From assembly GCF_964204645.1 (NCBI RefSeq), contig NC_134031.1, forward strand, positions 9,774,501 through 9,838,500: DNA of 64,000 nt, read 5' to 3'. The notes beneath the pieces were generated by a model. The model was not told where the DNA came from, made no database searches, and saw only the letters and a list, made by a program, of their open reading frames with translations. Shown here one piece after another: positions 8,697 through 21,126 of the stretch (the stretch's first letter is position 1; every line of letters begins with the position of its first letter). The stretch comes from Tubulanus polymorphus (taxonomy: Eukaryota > Nemertea > Palaeonemertea > Tubulaniformes > Tubulanidae). Made by a program: the position numbers and the translations under genes.

Positions 8697-11600
8697 ATCA
8701 AAATATAATATTTCAATATGCTTTTCCCCAAAAAGTGGTTGTAAAAAATTATAAAAAAAATCATACATTAATAATTTTGATACTTCTAAAACAGTTGAAC
8801 CAATGAATATAGGTTTATTAAATTTCATTGACGTTCTTTTTAATTTAACTGCTGTTAAATAATCTTCAAATCTTTTATTTCCTAAATGTCTAGGACTTGA
8901 TTGTAAATGTCTTAATCTTTCAGAATTATTTACTAATTCAATATCATTTCTATTTCTAATATTTTCACATGTTTTACCATAAAAACTATTATTCATTAAT
9001 TTGAAGAAATCTTTTTCAAAATCTGTTTTTGATATTGCTCTCTGTTGAGTATTAAAATCTATATATTTTTCTAACCACTTCGATTGATTAAATTCACTTT
9101 CTTTAATATCATTCCTTGTTTTAGATAAAATTTTAACATTCTATAATGAACAATATAATTGTATCTATTATTTGAGTAAGTATTAATTTTTCTGTAAAAA
9201 CATGATCTTTCGGTTTTATTTTTTTCTGGTATTCACTTAAATAACTATCATCTGCGGTTAAATGTTCTGGGCAATAAGGTAAGTTTCTTGTTTTAAACTT
9301 TATATTTTCAGGATATTCTAAATCAACTACAAAGAAATAACCAATTGGTGCTTCATCTTCTAAACTCATAATTGCACTTTCCCAATTAGTTTTATCATCA
9401 TTTTCAACTTCTGTTAATATAAATTTTTATATGGTTGAGGTTGCATCATTGCCCAACCATATAAATTATTGGCGTCAATATATAATAATTTATATTCATC
9501 ATTTGCTTTAAAATACCTATCTCCCATAACACCACTAATTCCACCTCTTATTGATTTTTCAAATAATAAAACCATGTCTGGTTCTTTTAATAAATCTAAT
9601 TCTACATTTGTATATTTTAAACCACATTGCCAGGTTAAACCAGGACTAGAGTAGCAATAACAAGGATTAACATTAAAATGATTCAAATTAACTTCTCTAA
9701 ATTTTTCAAATATGTCAGCCAATATCATAACATCTGATTTTAAATATAAATCAACTAATTCGCCATGATTTTTCATCTTAAAATGGTTCCAAATATTTAA
9801 TGTTCTATTAAACACTTCGTCTTTCACATACTCCTCTTTTAATTGATCATAAAATTGATCTTTTAATAATTCTGTTACATTAAAATCATTGTGTTTTATA
9901 AAATGAATATGGAATTGCGCCTTTATATCTCAATAATTTAAAATCTTGGTCATGTGGATAATAATATCGAGTTATAACAAAATCATTATCAACTAAACTT
10001 TTTGATAAATTATCTAATGAACTTGCTAGAAATCTATAAGAATCTAAAAATCTAATGCAACCAAATTGAAATGAAATATAATTTTCAGATGTTTTAGCTA
10101 ATAGTTTAAAATCATATTTTCGTACATTTACACCATTCATAGCATTATATTCTTCTATTTCTTGATTAATTGCGCCCAATTTCCTTGATAATTGTTTTAT
10201 AAATAGATGGGTATCATAACCTGATAAATTATGAAATAATATTGGTACGAAATTTACTTTTTTAGCTTGTAAATTACAATCTTCATGAGCAGCTCCACGA
10301 TATTTTGAATTTAAATGATCGTGATCTCTAACTTTTTTATCAAATGAATAAAAACGTTTTTCACAATAACAACAATGAGTTGCATTATTAAAATCAATTT
10401 CATCTTCTTTTGTCATAACTATTCTTTTATTTTTGTTTAATAATTTTGCAAAATCACTTTCTAATTCAATCATTTTATCACAAAAATCATTAACTACATT
10501 TTCACCTCTAAAAGAAATATATTGACTTTCATATAATTCGGGATAATTTGATTTGATGTAAATTCCATAAGCAGCAGCTCTTTGATGAACTTTTTTAATT
10601 GTATTTATAATTAGTGGGTCTTGTATTGTGTCTTCATTTAATTCATTTCCTTTATCCATTGATTTTAATAATTGCTTTTTGTTATATATTTCTTTTCTAT
10701 CTTGATCAGTTAATTCTTTATTCAACGATTCAAAATCCCCATAAATTACAAATGGAACAATATTCTTAAATTTATGATTAGTAAATTTCAATTTATAATC
10801 TTTTTCTGTTGGCATTATTAATTTACAAAAATCTTTATTATCACATAATTTTTTATGTTTTAATAATGTATTCTCAGTCATAAATTTAGATAAACATTTT
10901 CTACATAGATAAATTTTACAATGATCACTTTCTGTTCTAAAGAATAAATCAATTTGTTTTGACCACATATAATGTTCATTTTCATCTTTTTTTGTAATAT
11001 AACAAATCTATAGCATTTTCATCATCATAATATTCTGTTAAATATAAAGCTTCTAATGTATAATCTTTAATATTTTCACCTTTTGTCTTTGGTAATTGCA
11101 TTAATTCGAATACATTTATTTTTAGATTATTAACTTTTTCTATTTTAGGAATCATTTTTATAGTTACTGGATATTGATCAATTTTATATAATGTTTCATA
11201 TTTCCGGTAATTTGTTATTCTAAAACTATGCGTCATATCTTCTGTTGGGTGTAAACAACTAATAATTGACCATAGAAAACATTTATTATCTTCATTTTGA
11301 ACATTCATTACTGCTTTTGTTGTAAATGGTAATATAATATAAGATGATGCTTTAATATCCTTTTCTGTTGTAAAGTTTGAATCATTTTTAAACATTTTAT
11401 TACTTTTTGATGTTTTATTTCTTTTTGTATTATAAACATTTAAATCTAAATATATAATTTCATTCAATGTTAAGCCAGAACCCTCAAAATATCTTTCTTC
11501 AATATGACGTTTAAATTCATTAAATATTTTTTCTAACTTCTCTTTTATTTGTGTTTTTGAAATTATTTCTTCAGAGTGTGTTTGAATATTATAATTCATT

Positions 11601-12312
11601 TTTTCTTCTGACTTTATAAAACTTACTTTCCCAGAGATACTAATTTTTGGATATTCAACATCTGTTATCAAATCTAGTATTTTTTCTATTATTTCTTTAA
11701 ATTTACTATAATCTTCTATTGTTGTTCCTTTAAGGAATCTAAATATAATAGCTGCAGGACCAATTTTACTACGTAATGTTTCTAATATTTCAATTGTATC
11801 TTTTATTTCTAGTGAATCAATATAATTTCTAACATTTTCCATGCAAGGTTTATTTGAAATGGATTTAGTTTTTGAAGTTGGTTTTAGTTTACTTTTTGAG
11901 GTTTATCATCAAAATAATCTTCTCCTAAAACATTATTACTCAAATTTTGATGGTGTTTTTGTGATTCGAGATGTCTATTATAATTCCTTTTTACTATAAA
12001 TTCATTACAAACTTCACATTTTATTTCATCCACATTCATATTTTCTAATCGTTCTTTTCTTTCATTGGAATTTTCTGGGGTTTCAAAATCTATAACATTT
12101 TTTATATGATTTGAAGATTTTTCATGTTTAGATTTATTAGATTTATCGATGTATTTTTTACAATATTGGCAATAATATTGATTTTTATTAACATTATTGT
12201 TTTCTGTCTGGTACTCACTCTCTCCCATTTATAAGGAAAAAAAATACTTGTGGTGATGAGTGGTGTTTAGTACTCTAGTACTCTGGTATGAAACCCACAT
12301 CTTCCAATTACT

Positions 12313-12562
12313 GAAATCTATCCGGTAAATATGTTCTGAATTTATATTCATTTCCTTTTAATCGTTCATATTCTAAGTGGATAACTAATTTACTACCATA
12401 TTTGTTAGTAACTGTAACAATATTTGTAATTAGATATTTCTTATGGATTGTTAATTCTTTTAACTTCTTAAACTTATAATCTACTGATTTGATATTTGAA
12501 GTATCTTTTATTCTATCTAGAAATGATTTGTTTTTCCCACTATGTGCTTGTTTACTCTCCAT
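12313..12562 (-). pseudogene. E2 small conserved protein (MESKQAHS family), truncated by E1
   Basis: The ORF starts MESKQAHSGKNK and matches the 117-aa E3 protein at 48517-48870. After DRF the sequence passes into the E1 terminus, giving a false end at DRFQ (84 aa) and losing the last ~33 residues. The body (KKYLITNIVTVTNKYG...KFRTYLPDRF) alternates hydrophobic strands with a YGxK turn in an OB-fold-like pattern. A single-strand DNA-binding role beside PolB is an inference only. Confidence 0.7.
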
Positions 12563-12591
12563 TAATAATACATATTTTTATTAAAATTTTA

Positions 12592-13070
12592 TTAACACGC
12601 TAGAATCCTTTTCATAATCTCATTTTCTTTTGTTTCTTCTCTTTTAAATCTTAAGTATTCATCTAAATTACAACCATATGCAACTGTATGAATTCCATCA
12701 TCTAAAATATATCTTTTATCATCAAATGGGTTTAGACTTATCTTTTCTATCTCTTCAATAAACATTTCATGATCTTCAGATCTTAAACATCTCATCTTGT
12801 GTTTTCTAACTTCTTCATTGAATATACAATTGATGTAATCTTTGAAATGAATATTCTTTTCAACAACGCTTTTGGTAATTCCTTTTAACTTTTTAGCTTC
12901 GTGTTCTTCAGTTTTATAACTTTACATTTTAGATCTAATACAAATTCTATCATTTCTTCACCACCTAATTCATCCTTAAACTTCCCAGGAACTTTATTAT
13001 TATCATTGCTAAACAATTCATGATCTTTAGGATAATTACTGAAATCAAAATGATGTTTTAAATCATCTGT
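12592..13070 (-). pseudogene. polB: E2 PolB, C-terminal part (beyond the insertion)
   Basis: Frames 13070-12885 (DDLKHHFDFSNYPKDHELF...ELGGEEMIEF) and 12795-12592 (MRCLRSEDHEMFIEEIEKISLNPFDDKR) match the C-terminus of the E3 PolB. The upstream part of the same gene, up to the residues NNIT, is at 28199-31760. The break falls about ten residues after motif C. Frameshifts near 12900 and 12830 show further decay. Confidence 0.9.
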
Positions 13071-13260
13071 TAACACATTATTATTCGAAAATGGAATTAT
13101 TAAATTCGTGGAATCAGTTGTAAAGCTGAAAAAAGAAATACGGTTATGATTGGGCCAGGATTAAGACAAAGCAATAAGTAACCTGGCAGACTAGGTTGAG
13201 GCAAATGTATGATTCATCAGTGAAACACTGACCGAGGCTACAATATTGTAACCTAGGTCG
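13071..13260 (+). repeat. Left TIR of the 15.1-kb element
   Basis: The first ~75 bases are over 90% identical to the reverse complement of 28124-28198. After that the match weakens until the shared subterminal ACCGAGGCT...CCTAGGTCGG palindrome. Confidence 0.85.
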
Positions 13261-13400
13261 GTTGACTTGCGCGGATTTATCTGCATACACTGACCGAGGC
13301 TACAATATTGTAACCTAGGTCGGTTGACTTGTGCGGATTTATCTGCATACACTGACCGAGGCTACAATATTGTAACCTAGGTCGGTTTACTGCATTATAT
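13226..13400 (+). repeat. Three tandem ~62-bp subterminal units with a palindromic core
   Basis: Three near-identical units contain ACTGACCGAGGCTACAATAT followed by its imperfect inverse and then GCGGATTTATCTGCATAC. The right end of the element has one unit (28003-28040). Repeated subterminal palindromes are typical transposase-binding sites; that role is inferred. Confidence 0.8.
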
Positions 13401-16394
13401 TTGCAGTATTCACTAATCCAAGATTAAGATCAGTCAGTTAACTTAATCAGTTTTTGAAGTTATTGCTGGTCCGATATCAGTCGGTTGATTTGTAGTTTTG
13501 ACTAACGAGGAATCCAAAAGTGTTTCAGTCAAACGTCTCCTATCATTGATGAATGACTTGAACAGTTAGGAATGTACATCGTTCACATTCCAAATTAACG
13601 GTTTAAAAAAAGTTTAAGTGAAAGCCTTTTACTTATATTGCGCAATTGCCATGATTGATACGAAAACGTTTCTAGAATCGGATGACAATTTATATAGAAT
13701 TGGAGTCAGATGTGCATTGTTTTGGGGGTGTTCGAACTTCGCTGAATCACTGAATCGTTGATTATTATATTAATTTCGCTGATTTGAATTTACGCTGAAT
13801 CCATGCACATTTTACATATTCTAAAGAAAATGTTTCATTTGACCGATTCATTGATAAATTTCGTTACATATATTCTATAAAAATTCAGTTCGATTACGGT
13901 AACGAATTTATTTTGCGGAGAGCGGTAACGGCTTACGTCATCGGTACTTCGATGTAGTCTTACGGCTTTAATAGGGATTCGCCCTGGGGACCCGAGTTTC
14001 AGATATGACAGAAAAATATATAAAAAATCGTGACGATTGTAAGTTGAGGCAACGATTGAAATGAAATCATTTGACTGCTGGATGTAATCACAAATAACAA
14101 ATAAACTGACGCCGAAATAGTCTACCTTTCAATTCAGTTGGTTTTCCATAGAAGCTGTTTAAAGGAGTCTACTGCTGAAAAGTGACTGTTGTAAAACATC
14201 TGATGTGCTAGTGTTCTAGCATTTTGATAGTGCACACTGGCATTAGATGTGACTGTAACCAACCGATTGTAAACAGCGACTTAGTGATAGTAACTCCTAC
14301 CACAATAGCTACTCTCAAAACACATCGTTTCTAAAAGTCAACTAGTGAAAAATGACCATTTTGAGATGGCACGGTAATTTCCTGTTCAAAATAGCCACAT
14401 CTGTTAAAGATTTGCAGTGATACGTGACAGGGTCAACGGTACTGTTAAACCCCATATGCTTTGTATACAGAACTCTGTATGCTTTGAATACAGTTTTGTC
14501 AATAGAAATCCTAGTTTCTGAGTTGCTAAGAACCCCCTAAATTATATCACGCTCAACAAAATGGGAATAACCAATAGGAAAACTATTGATTTATATAACA
14601 TCATTATGGATTAAATCCGTTAAAACAAGTATTGTGCTAAATCTAATTTGGAATTTTATGATTTTTGTTTTATATTTGCGATTATAAAACATGCTGGTGC
14701 ATTCATACTGTCATAAATCTTTGATTCTGTAGAAATGAATTTGTCTTCAAGGATATAAGGAGACGAAAATAAAAAATAAAATCATATGTTCATGAAATGG
14801 ATTATGTCTTTAGATCTCTTTACTTGGATGAAAGACTACAAAAAATTTTCCCAAACAATGTATCTAAAATACTAAGAATTAACCTACAATTATTGTTTAT
14901 TTCGATACAATCAATTTTTAAGTAATCCATGTGGTGTTCACTTTGTCACGCTGTTCTCTGCTTGTTCGTTTATGAATATTGAACCCTTTTATCGTTTGTT
15001 AGAATTGATATACCTTAACCGAAATTTCATTTCATAGTTATACAGTTGGTTGAAATGATATTACAACTTCTAATATAAGATCAAAATAATAGTGCATTAT
15101 ATTATAATCTAATACCCATTACTTACTGAGCGTATGCTAGTGAGAATAAGCCTAACAATTATCATTATTGATTGAATAAATACTGAAATAAATTCAGTTG
15201 AGATGTTCTCGAGGTTTTGAAATCAGTTATTCCAATTTGATGAAAAAAACCTCTTCTGGTCTAAGTAAAAGAATGCAAGGCTGAAATTTCAGTTTCACAT
15301 GCTTTCCTACTTTGTTGAGTAAATTGTTTGTATAGGTTATCAAAAGCCCAGCAGCAGCTATCAGTCAACAGGTGAATTACACTGGCTAACTAGACAGTGA
15401 TTGATGAACGAATAAACAAACCACCAATGACCACCAAAAATAATGACCTCTTAATAGTATTTAACTTAGCACCTCAAAACTCTATTTGAAGATGCCAATG
15501 AAATAAAATGCCAATGAATCGCTGAATTTTAAGGTGCTTTATCAGTTTTTTTCCAATATAACTCATTTTCTCAAATTATCGTAAAATAAAAACTACTTTT
15601 ATATCAGTGGCACCATATTCTACGACAGAAGTGCATTCATAGTAAGAGTAATGTTACCAATACGTTGAATTGGAAGTGAATGCAGGCTAGGACCAACAAA
15701 GGTGCCGATTTAAGATGCCTATATACAGAGAATCTCTTCCGTAGCGACTGACACGGTTGCATATACCTTCCACGGCGACATGTAAATAATTTTCTATCTA
15801 AACGACTACATTACCCGAAGTAGTCAAATAGAACACTAATCCGATAAATGAAGAAATACCGCAATAAAATTTTATACGATGACATTTAATTATCAAAATT
15901 AAACCACAACAACGTTCGGATTTGCAGTGACTGCCATCTGACTTAAAGCTCAAATCACTGGAATGTCTACATTCCACCTGATGATGGCCGTTAGTCAACA
16001 GTCAAAACGTTGCGGTTTCATCTCAACACATGTTATCATATTAAGAGTTCTATTACGGTATTTCTTCATTCATGACCCCACGGTGAAGATCACCTAAGGC
16101 CGTTACCGTTATCCAAATGAAATCTTGAACACTATACGAAATTTCTTATTTCTATTAAATTCGGCCTCAGTTCGGAAGATTTCTTTAGAATGCATTGATA
16201 GATCCACATAAATCCATTATAGATACAGCATATTTAATTTTTTTAAATCAACGATTCAGCGAAATTAATATAAAATCATGGGAGGTTCGAACACTCAAAA
16301 ATGCACATCTTAATTTATGATGCAAAGACATCCAGACCCCCGTTGAAAATAAACCACCATTTCAATAATGAGAGGTTAGCCTGAATTTATGATT
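13401..16394. other. Non-coding interior of the TIR element
   Basis: AT-rich DNA with no ORF I would defend and no recognised domain. Short ORFs such as 15798-15998 have no family features. Confidence 0.6.
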
Positions 16395-16953
16395 ATATTG
16401 GGGTGATAAATTAGTAGTTTGCATAGAGGGAGGGAAGCCAGAGTTCAGGGCAGTGGCTGAAGTTAGTAAACAACCTACGTAGCTGCTTACGTCGCCCATA
16501 AGACACTGAATAGAAGATAGGTGAAAGTGACGTGAGTATCTGCGTAGGGTTGCTGGTTATAGCGGCAGCCTTGAGCTCTGGTATGGCTAGGAAGTAAACA
16601 AGTAATAAACTCGTGACGTATAACATATGTAGAAGTATACGCCACGAGTAACATGAAATAATATAAAAAGGGAGGGTCAGCACAGTAAGGGGAAGAGAGA
16701 TGCTAGAGTGGCGGGGAAGCCTAAAAATACGAGCTGTAGGAAGGAATAAGAATTGTGCGGGAAAATAAAGAAAGAACGTAGACCCACGAGAAGAGTTGTT
16801 ATTATTCCGGAGTCAGAGGGATATCACTTATCGGATTAATCGGAACCAACAACGACAACACGAGGGGAGAACGCAACGTGGCCCCCACAACAATTGGTTG
16901 AGAAACTCAACCCCACAACATTGTTGGAGAACCGGAAGCAACCCCACAACAAT
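16395..16953 (+). repeat. LTR-like repeat, plus orientation
   Basis: About 560 bp closely match the reverse complement of 21127-21711. It carries AAAATAAAG (polyadenylation signal) near 16764 and ends in short repeats of CAACCCCACAACA with GAGAACCG. The two copies are inverted, so they are separate insertions or one rearranged element, not an LTR pair of one provirus. Confidence 0.7.
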
Positions 16954-18599
16954 TACGCTTCTAATTTAGAAATTAAAATGCAGACATGCTTGAAAATAGC
17001 TGCATTTGTTAATATCGAATTCTTCATTAAACTAATATCGCCATAAAAAGAAGGAAATTTCGATTCATCGTAAAACTCCATAACCAATGACAATTAACTA
17101 ATTTACACCAATCTCGATTTTTATTGGTTAGACTATCTTCAGAGCTTAACTGAGTCACTCAAAATACAACTATACCCCAAACTATAGCGTGAGAATAGAA
17201 TTTTCCACTAGTTTCTCAGTGTGTTCATGTTGTCACGTATCGCCGCAAATCTTAAGTAGCTACTAAGTAAAAGTAGACGTTTAGGCTCAAATGTGCGATA
17301 GACATGTTCTTGGATTCAGAGAACAATACATAGACATGGGGCCAGGCCCTCATCCACTTTTCTAACATAATTTTTTTCATCGCCTGCTGTTAAAGGATAC
17401 CAGTGTAAAACCGTTATTGTCGTATTTCTGCATAGCGTTACATTCTGAAATTCTTCATCAGTTCGTGGGCTTAGATAGATTTTAACCTTCATTTTATACA
17501 TTAGATATTCTTAGCCTCCTTGAATCTATTGTAATCGTTATTATCCTTTTTACATAAAACATGCCTGAAATTGTGAGCATATACCATTCCTAATTTCAAC
17601 TAAGAAAGTGCTCAGAAAGCACCTAAACGCATCTCATTCTTCAAAGACCACACCCCTTTTGTGCCTTACCCACCTGTGGCCCTTCTCCAAAAGCTAGATT
17701 CTCGAACATTTATCTAAATTACTCAATGGCATTTATTTCAAGTCTGCCCCCCCCCCCCCGCGATCATGCCATTCTCCAAAAGCATCTTCTTTTCAGTTTG
17801 GATTCGCTTGCCAGATTCCCTAAATAGCGACATGTGCTTCAGATTTGCAGTGATACGTGACAATATAAACAGCGTATAAACAGTAGTGCAAAACTGTATG
17901 CAAACGCTATATAGTTTTCAGGGCAGTTAAAATCTAAAGATTCTGAATATGCTCTTTGAGGATGTGAAGTATATGAGCGATAAAACTCTAACTGATAACC
18001 ATCGAGCTAAATCTGTTTGTATAATGTGATAAGTTTTGAAGTTTTAAGATTAATCGAAATTGCCTTTACTTCATGGCAATAATTTAATGAAAATTCAATT
18101 GGAAGAAATGCAGCTTTTTCAAGTATAGGTCAACATTATTTTTGATTATTTTTGCCATTAAAATGGTTTATATTCTGAAAAATCTCCCAGTAAATACCCC
18201 CCCCCCCCCCCCCGGTAAAAATCTCCTCTAGGCAAATGTCAATGGCAATTTTGAAAAGCTTAAATCGTTTCAAAAATTTCAAATCTTCCGTGTTGTTTTT
18301 CCCAACATTCATCTTGAATAATCTGTGACTTTTACTAAGCTGCGTACATATAAGATGACATAATTCGTGACTTTTAGCAAGCAACATGCATAAAAATGAT
18401 GATATTATCAGACGTAAGATGAAAACCCACTCTTTAAAAATTAAAAGAAATCTAAAATCGAGAATTATTTATTGAAACAATCTAAAATTTAAGAACGCGA
18501 CGTTTCGATCTCACACTAGAGATCATCGTCAGGTGTGAGATATTGACTAAAAACAGGGGTATATATAATTTTTAAGGATATATAAATATTTAAGGAATT
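16954..18599. other. Non-coding stretch with poly-C tracts
   Basis: No supported gene. Poly-C runs occur near 17747-17759 and 18198-18213. Short ORFs here show no domain. Confidence 0.5.
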
Positions 18600-19660
18600 T
18601 TGAATGTTGTAATAAAGTCCAATTTAGGGCCATGCGAAGTTTTTTAGGAACCGGGAAACACTCCTCCCTTGCCAGTATTGAAGGTGATATGGGGTGGACT
18701 TCTGTTTCTATCAGACACAAAATCGAAGTTTTACGTATGTGGTTTCGCTTATGTGGGATGCCTGATGATAGGCTTACTAAACGTTTATTTCTGTATAACA
18801 CCGTAGATATTTAACTAAATTTAGTCTAAATTAACAGCGCATTTTAGGTCTAGTTATGAATTCTATTTCTTATTTTACAAATATTGTCTTATTTTCATTG
18901 ATGTTACTTAGGGGGCAGGATGTTAGTCAGTTTTGGACTGTCAGACTGTTTGTTTGTTTTAGAAATGTACTTGAAGTGTCAGTCAGTTTGTATTGTTTTG
19001 ATAACTGCCTTCTGGTCTCTGCCACCCTTGGTGTCTTATGTAATAGTATCCTGGTTGAAAATTTGTTGAAAGAAATCAGAGATTCGAGTTGGAGCTTTTG
19101 AGCGGGTTGGATGTCCAGCCTCGTCTCTTCGATATATCGAAGAAAATAAAGTGAAATTTACGGTTTGAAGTTTTAAGAACGTTTTCTCGTCGTTGCTTCC
19201 TGATCGTCGACTTGTTAATTGGTGTAGTTTTGCGAAAAATGTCTTCGCCGAATGTCATATGGACTATTTTCATTGTAATATTAATTTATGTAGCTTAACC
19301 CCGTATCAAGTAAAAACTGTTTCTAATGATGCTAAGAAATCCTTGTGTAGAAATCATGCCTCTATATGGTCTATGGAGGTAGCCTCTCTACCCAAATTAA
19401 GAACATACAGGTTATTCAAACGTACATTTGGCACTGAAAAGTACGTTAAGAGAAACGTATCAAGGAAAAATAGATCAACTATTGCAAGACTGAGAAACGG
19501 ATCTTATCCGATAAACATAGAGCTAGGAAGATATAGGAACCTACCAGCGGAAGAGAGACTATGCCCTTCTTGTCCTGAGCGAGTAGTCGAGACAGAAATT
19601 CACTTTCTGTGTGAATGTCTAGCATATGGTGATTACCGTATTACATTGTTCGATTAAATC
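18600..19660 (+). pseudogene. LINE (non-LTR retrotransposon) ORF2 C-terminal fragment
   Basis: Two plus-strand frames fit the region after the RT of a Jockey/CR1-like LINE. 18632-18810 has FLGTGKHSSLASIEGDMGW and CGMPDDRL. The other, ending at 19657, has LPKLRTYRLFKRTFGTEKYV and then the terminal cysteine/histidine motif CPSC...HFLCEC. The stretch between them holds stops and shifts. No RT catalytic motif remains in the window, so this is a 5'-truncated dead copy inside the TIR element. Confidence 0.75.
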
Positions 19661-19867
19661 AAGATATTGATATGGATATTTTATCCACTACAAACCAATT
19701 GTCCTTGATTCTAGCGAATGATCACATTAATAATCACGTCTGTAAGTTTGTAAATGAGGCGTCCATTCTGCGTAATGCACCGCCATAATGCATTTAACCA
19801 ACAGAACTTTTTGTCTTGTAAGCCTATATAGGCTGGCTTTTATTTATGTATAAAAGATAACAACAAA

Positions 19868-20072
19868 CTAACACACACGCACGCACGCACAAACACGCAC
19901 AAACACGCACAAACACAAACACACAAACACACACAAACACAAACACACACAAACACACACACACAAACACACACACACAAACACACACACACACAAACAC
20001 ACACACACAAACACACACAAACACACACACACAAACACACACAAACACACACACACACACACACACTCAAAT
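19868..20072. repeat. CA-rich microsatellite
   Basis: About 200 bp of ACAC with interspersed ACAA units. It abuts the Penelope-like fragment exactly where that frame ends, and it creates long false CV-repeat ORFs on the minus strand. Confidence 0.95.
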
Positions 20073-20590
20073 GTGAATTTCAAAGATGGATGTTGAGAGT
20101 TGATGAAGTCAATAAAAGAGTTAAGATCAAAATCATCAGAAACTAAGCACAGAATGTCATGAACACATCTAATCCAAAAGTTAGGTTTAGAGCCAGCGTA
20201 ATTGGGAAGAATTTCGGATTCGAAATGTTCGAGGAAAAGATTAGCCAAAATGGGGGATTATGGGTTTCCCATAGCGTAACCGAAAATTTTTTCATAGAAT
20301 TTGTCTTGGAATTGGAAGTGTAGATTTTGTACAGCGCTCCAAAAGTTCAAGTAAGCAATCTACAGGAATCGGGAAAACAAGATTGGAGTCCGGGAGTTTT
20401 CTTCTTAATAAATTGAGAGTTGGTTCCAATGGTATATTTGTAAACAAGGATATAGCGTCGAAAGATATAAATTGTTGGCCATCAGGTTTGAGATTTTTGA
20501 GTTTGTCTAAAAGATCCATATGGTGCCGAATGTGAGAATCAGAAAAAGTACCCAGGGCCGGGGAGTACTTAAGCCAGATATTTGGACGTA
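20073..20590 (-). pseudogene. Penelope-like element reverse transcriptase fragment
   Basis: Reading leftward: YSPALGTFSDSHIRHHMDLL, then FISFDAISLFTNIPL (RT motif A type), then GYAMGNP, a stop, SPILANLFLEHFESE, and WIRCVHDILC, where Penelope-like RTs have a YVDD-type site. The catalytic box has become CVHD and there are a stop and a frameshift, so the copy is dead. It is truncated at the microsatellite right after HPSLKFTFE. No GIY-YIG domain remains. Confidence 0.8.
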
Positions 20591-21126
20591 GTTTTTATTC
20601 TGAAGAAATCTTGTTTAAAAGTATTAGTTAAATATTTATGTACCCTGTGTTAAAAGTATCAGATGGAGAGGCCCGTGTACTTCTTCACAAAAATACCATT
20701 TTGACCTTTCAAGGAGATCGGTGTGCAGCAAAGATATACGCGTTACCTCCGCTATGAGATTTTCAGGCAGGTGGGGAATTCGGGTCACCCGGGTCACTCA
20801 TGAACACTGTACTATAACGTCCAGACATCCATCTAAACGAGGTACCAGGTTTATAGTATCCAGGCAGCAGGCGAATCATTTGGGTCACCTGCAATGTACT
20901 ATAACCATTAGCACTGCTATGCTTTAACCGACCAACAGCTGATAGGGTTCATCAGAGCATCCAAACTTTAATCTCCAGAAATCTATCTACTGTTTTATAA
21001 GCAGTGGATGCCATGTGTCCCTCTAATCGCCTTCATCAACGCAAACATTAAAAAAATGTGACGATTTTAACTGCTAAATCTGCCAGCGATCACTCGATAC
21101 CGTTACTTTTCATAGTTGATATTGTT
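20591..21126. other. Non-coding stretch between the PLE fragment and the inverted LTR-like repeat
   Basis: No gene or repeat that I can support. Confidence 0.5.

Larger units (their letters stand above)
7150..12228 (-). pseudogene. polB: E1 protein-primed-type DNA polymerase B with N-terminal zinc fingers, interrupted by an intein
   Basis: Read leftward from ATG 12228, with frame segments 12228-11884, 11842-10982, 10968-9886, 9827-9414, 9369-9133, 8996-8223 and 8226-7150. Two C2H2-type fingers (CQYC, CEVC) come first. Next is the conserved N-terminal region with NEDNKCFLWSIISCLHP. Exo I is YGDFES. A Zn/HNH endonuclease-VII-like insert has CCYCEKRF and RDHDH. Exo II is FHNLSGYD and Exo III YLKSDVMILAD. 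Motif A is LYIDANNLYGWAM, motif B NNSFYGK and motif C YFD/TDA. Motif C is split by the intein at 7615-8696. Without the intein the length (about 1332 codons) matches the E3 PolB. The segments are separated by frameshifts or stops, one of them by a 1-base loss after the fingers, so the copy is decayed. Role: replication of the element. Confidence 0.92.
6955..12312 (-). mobile_element. Polinton/Maverick-like element E1 (partial), carrying the intein PolB
   Basis: A partial element holding a zinc-finger PolB gene on the minus strand and the tail of a convergent plus-strand gene. Its right end at 12312 (minus strand AGTAATTGGAAG...GTTTCATACC) is homologous to the TIR ends of E2, E3 and E4 (AGTAATAGGGAA...TTTCATACC), though diverged. 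The adjoining sequence belongs to the small OB-like gene of E2, so E1 inserted into E2. The left side was lost next to the gypsy element. E1 proteins differ clearly from those of E2 and E3, so E1 is a separate subfamily. Confidence 0.8.

Noticed and set aside
19824-20070. Cys/Val-repeat proteins
   Set aside because: Translation of a CA microsatellite.
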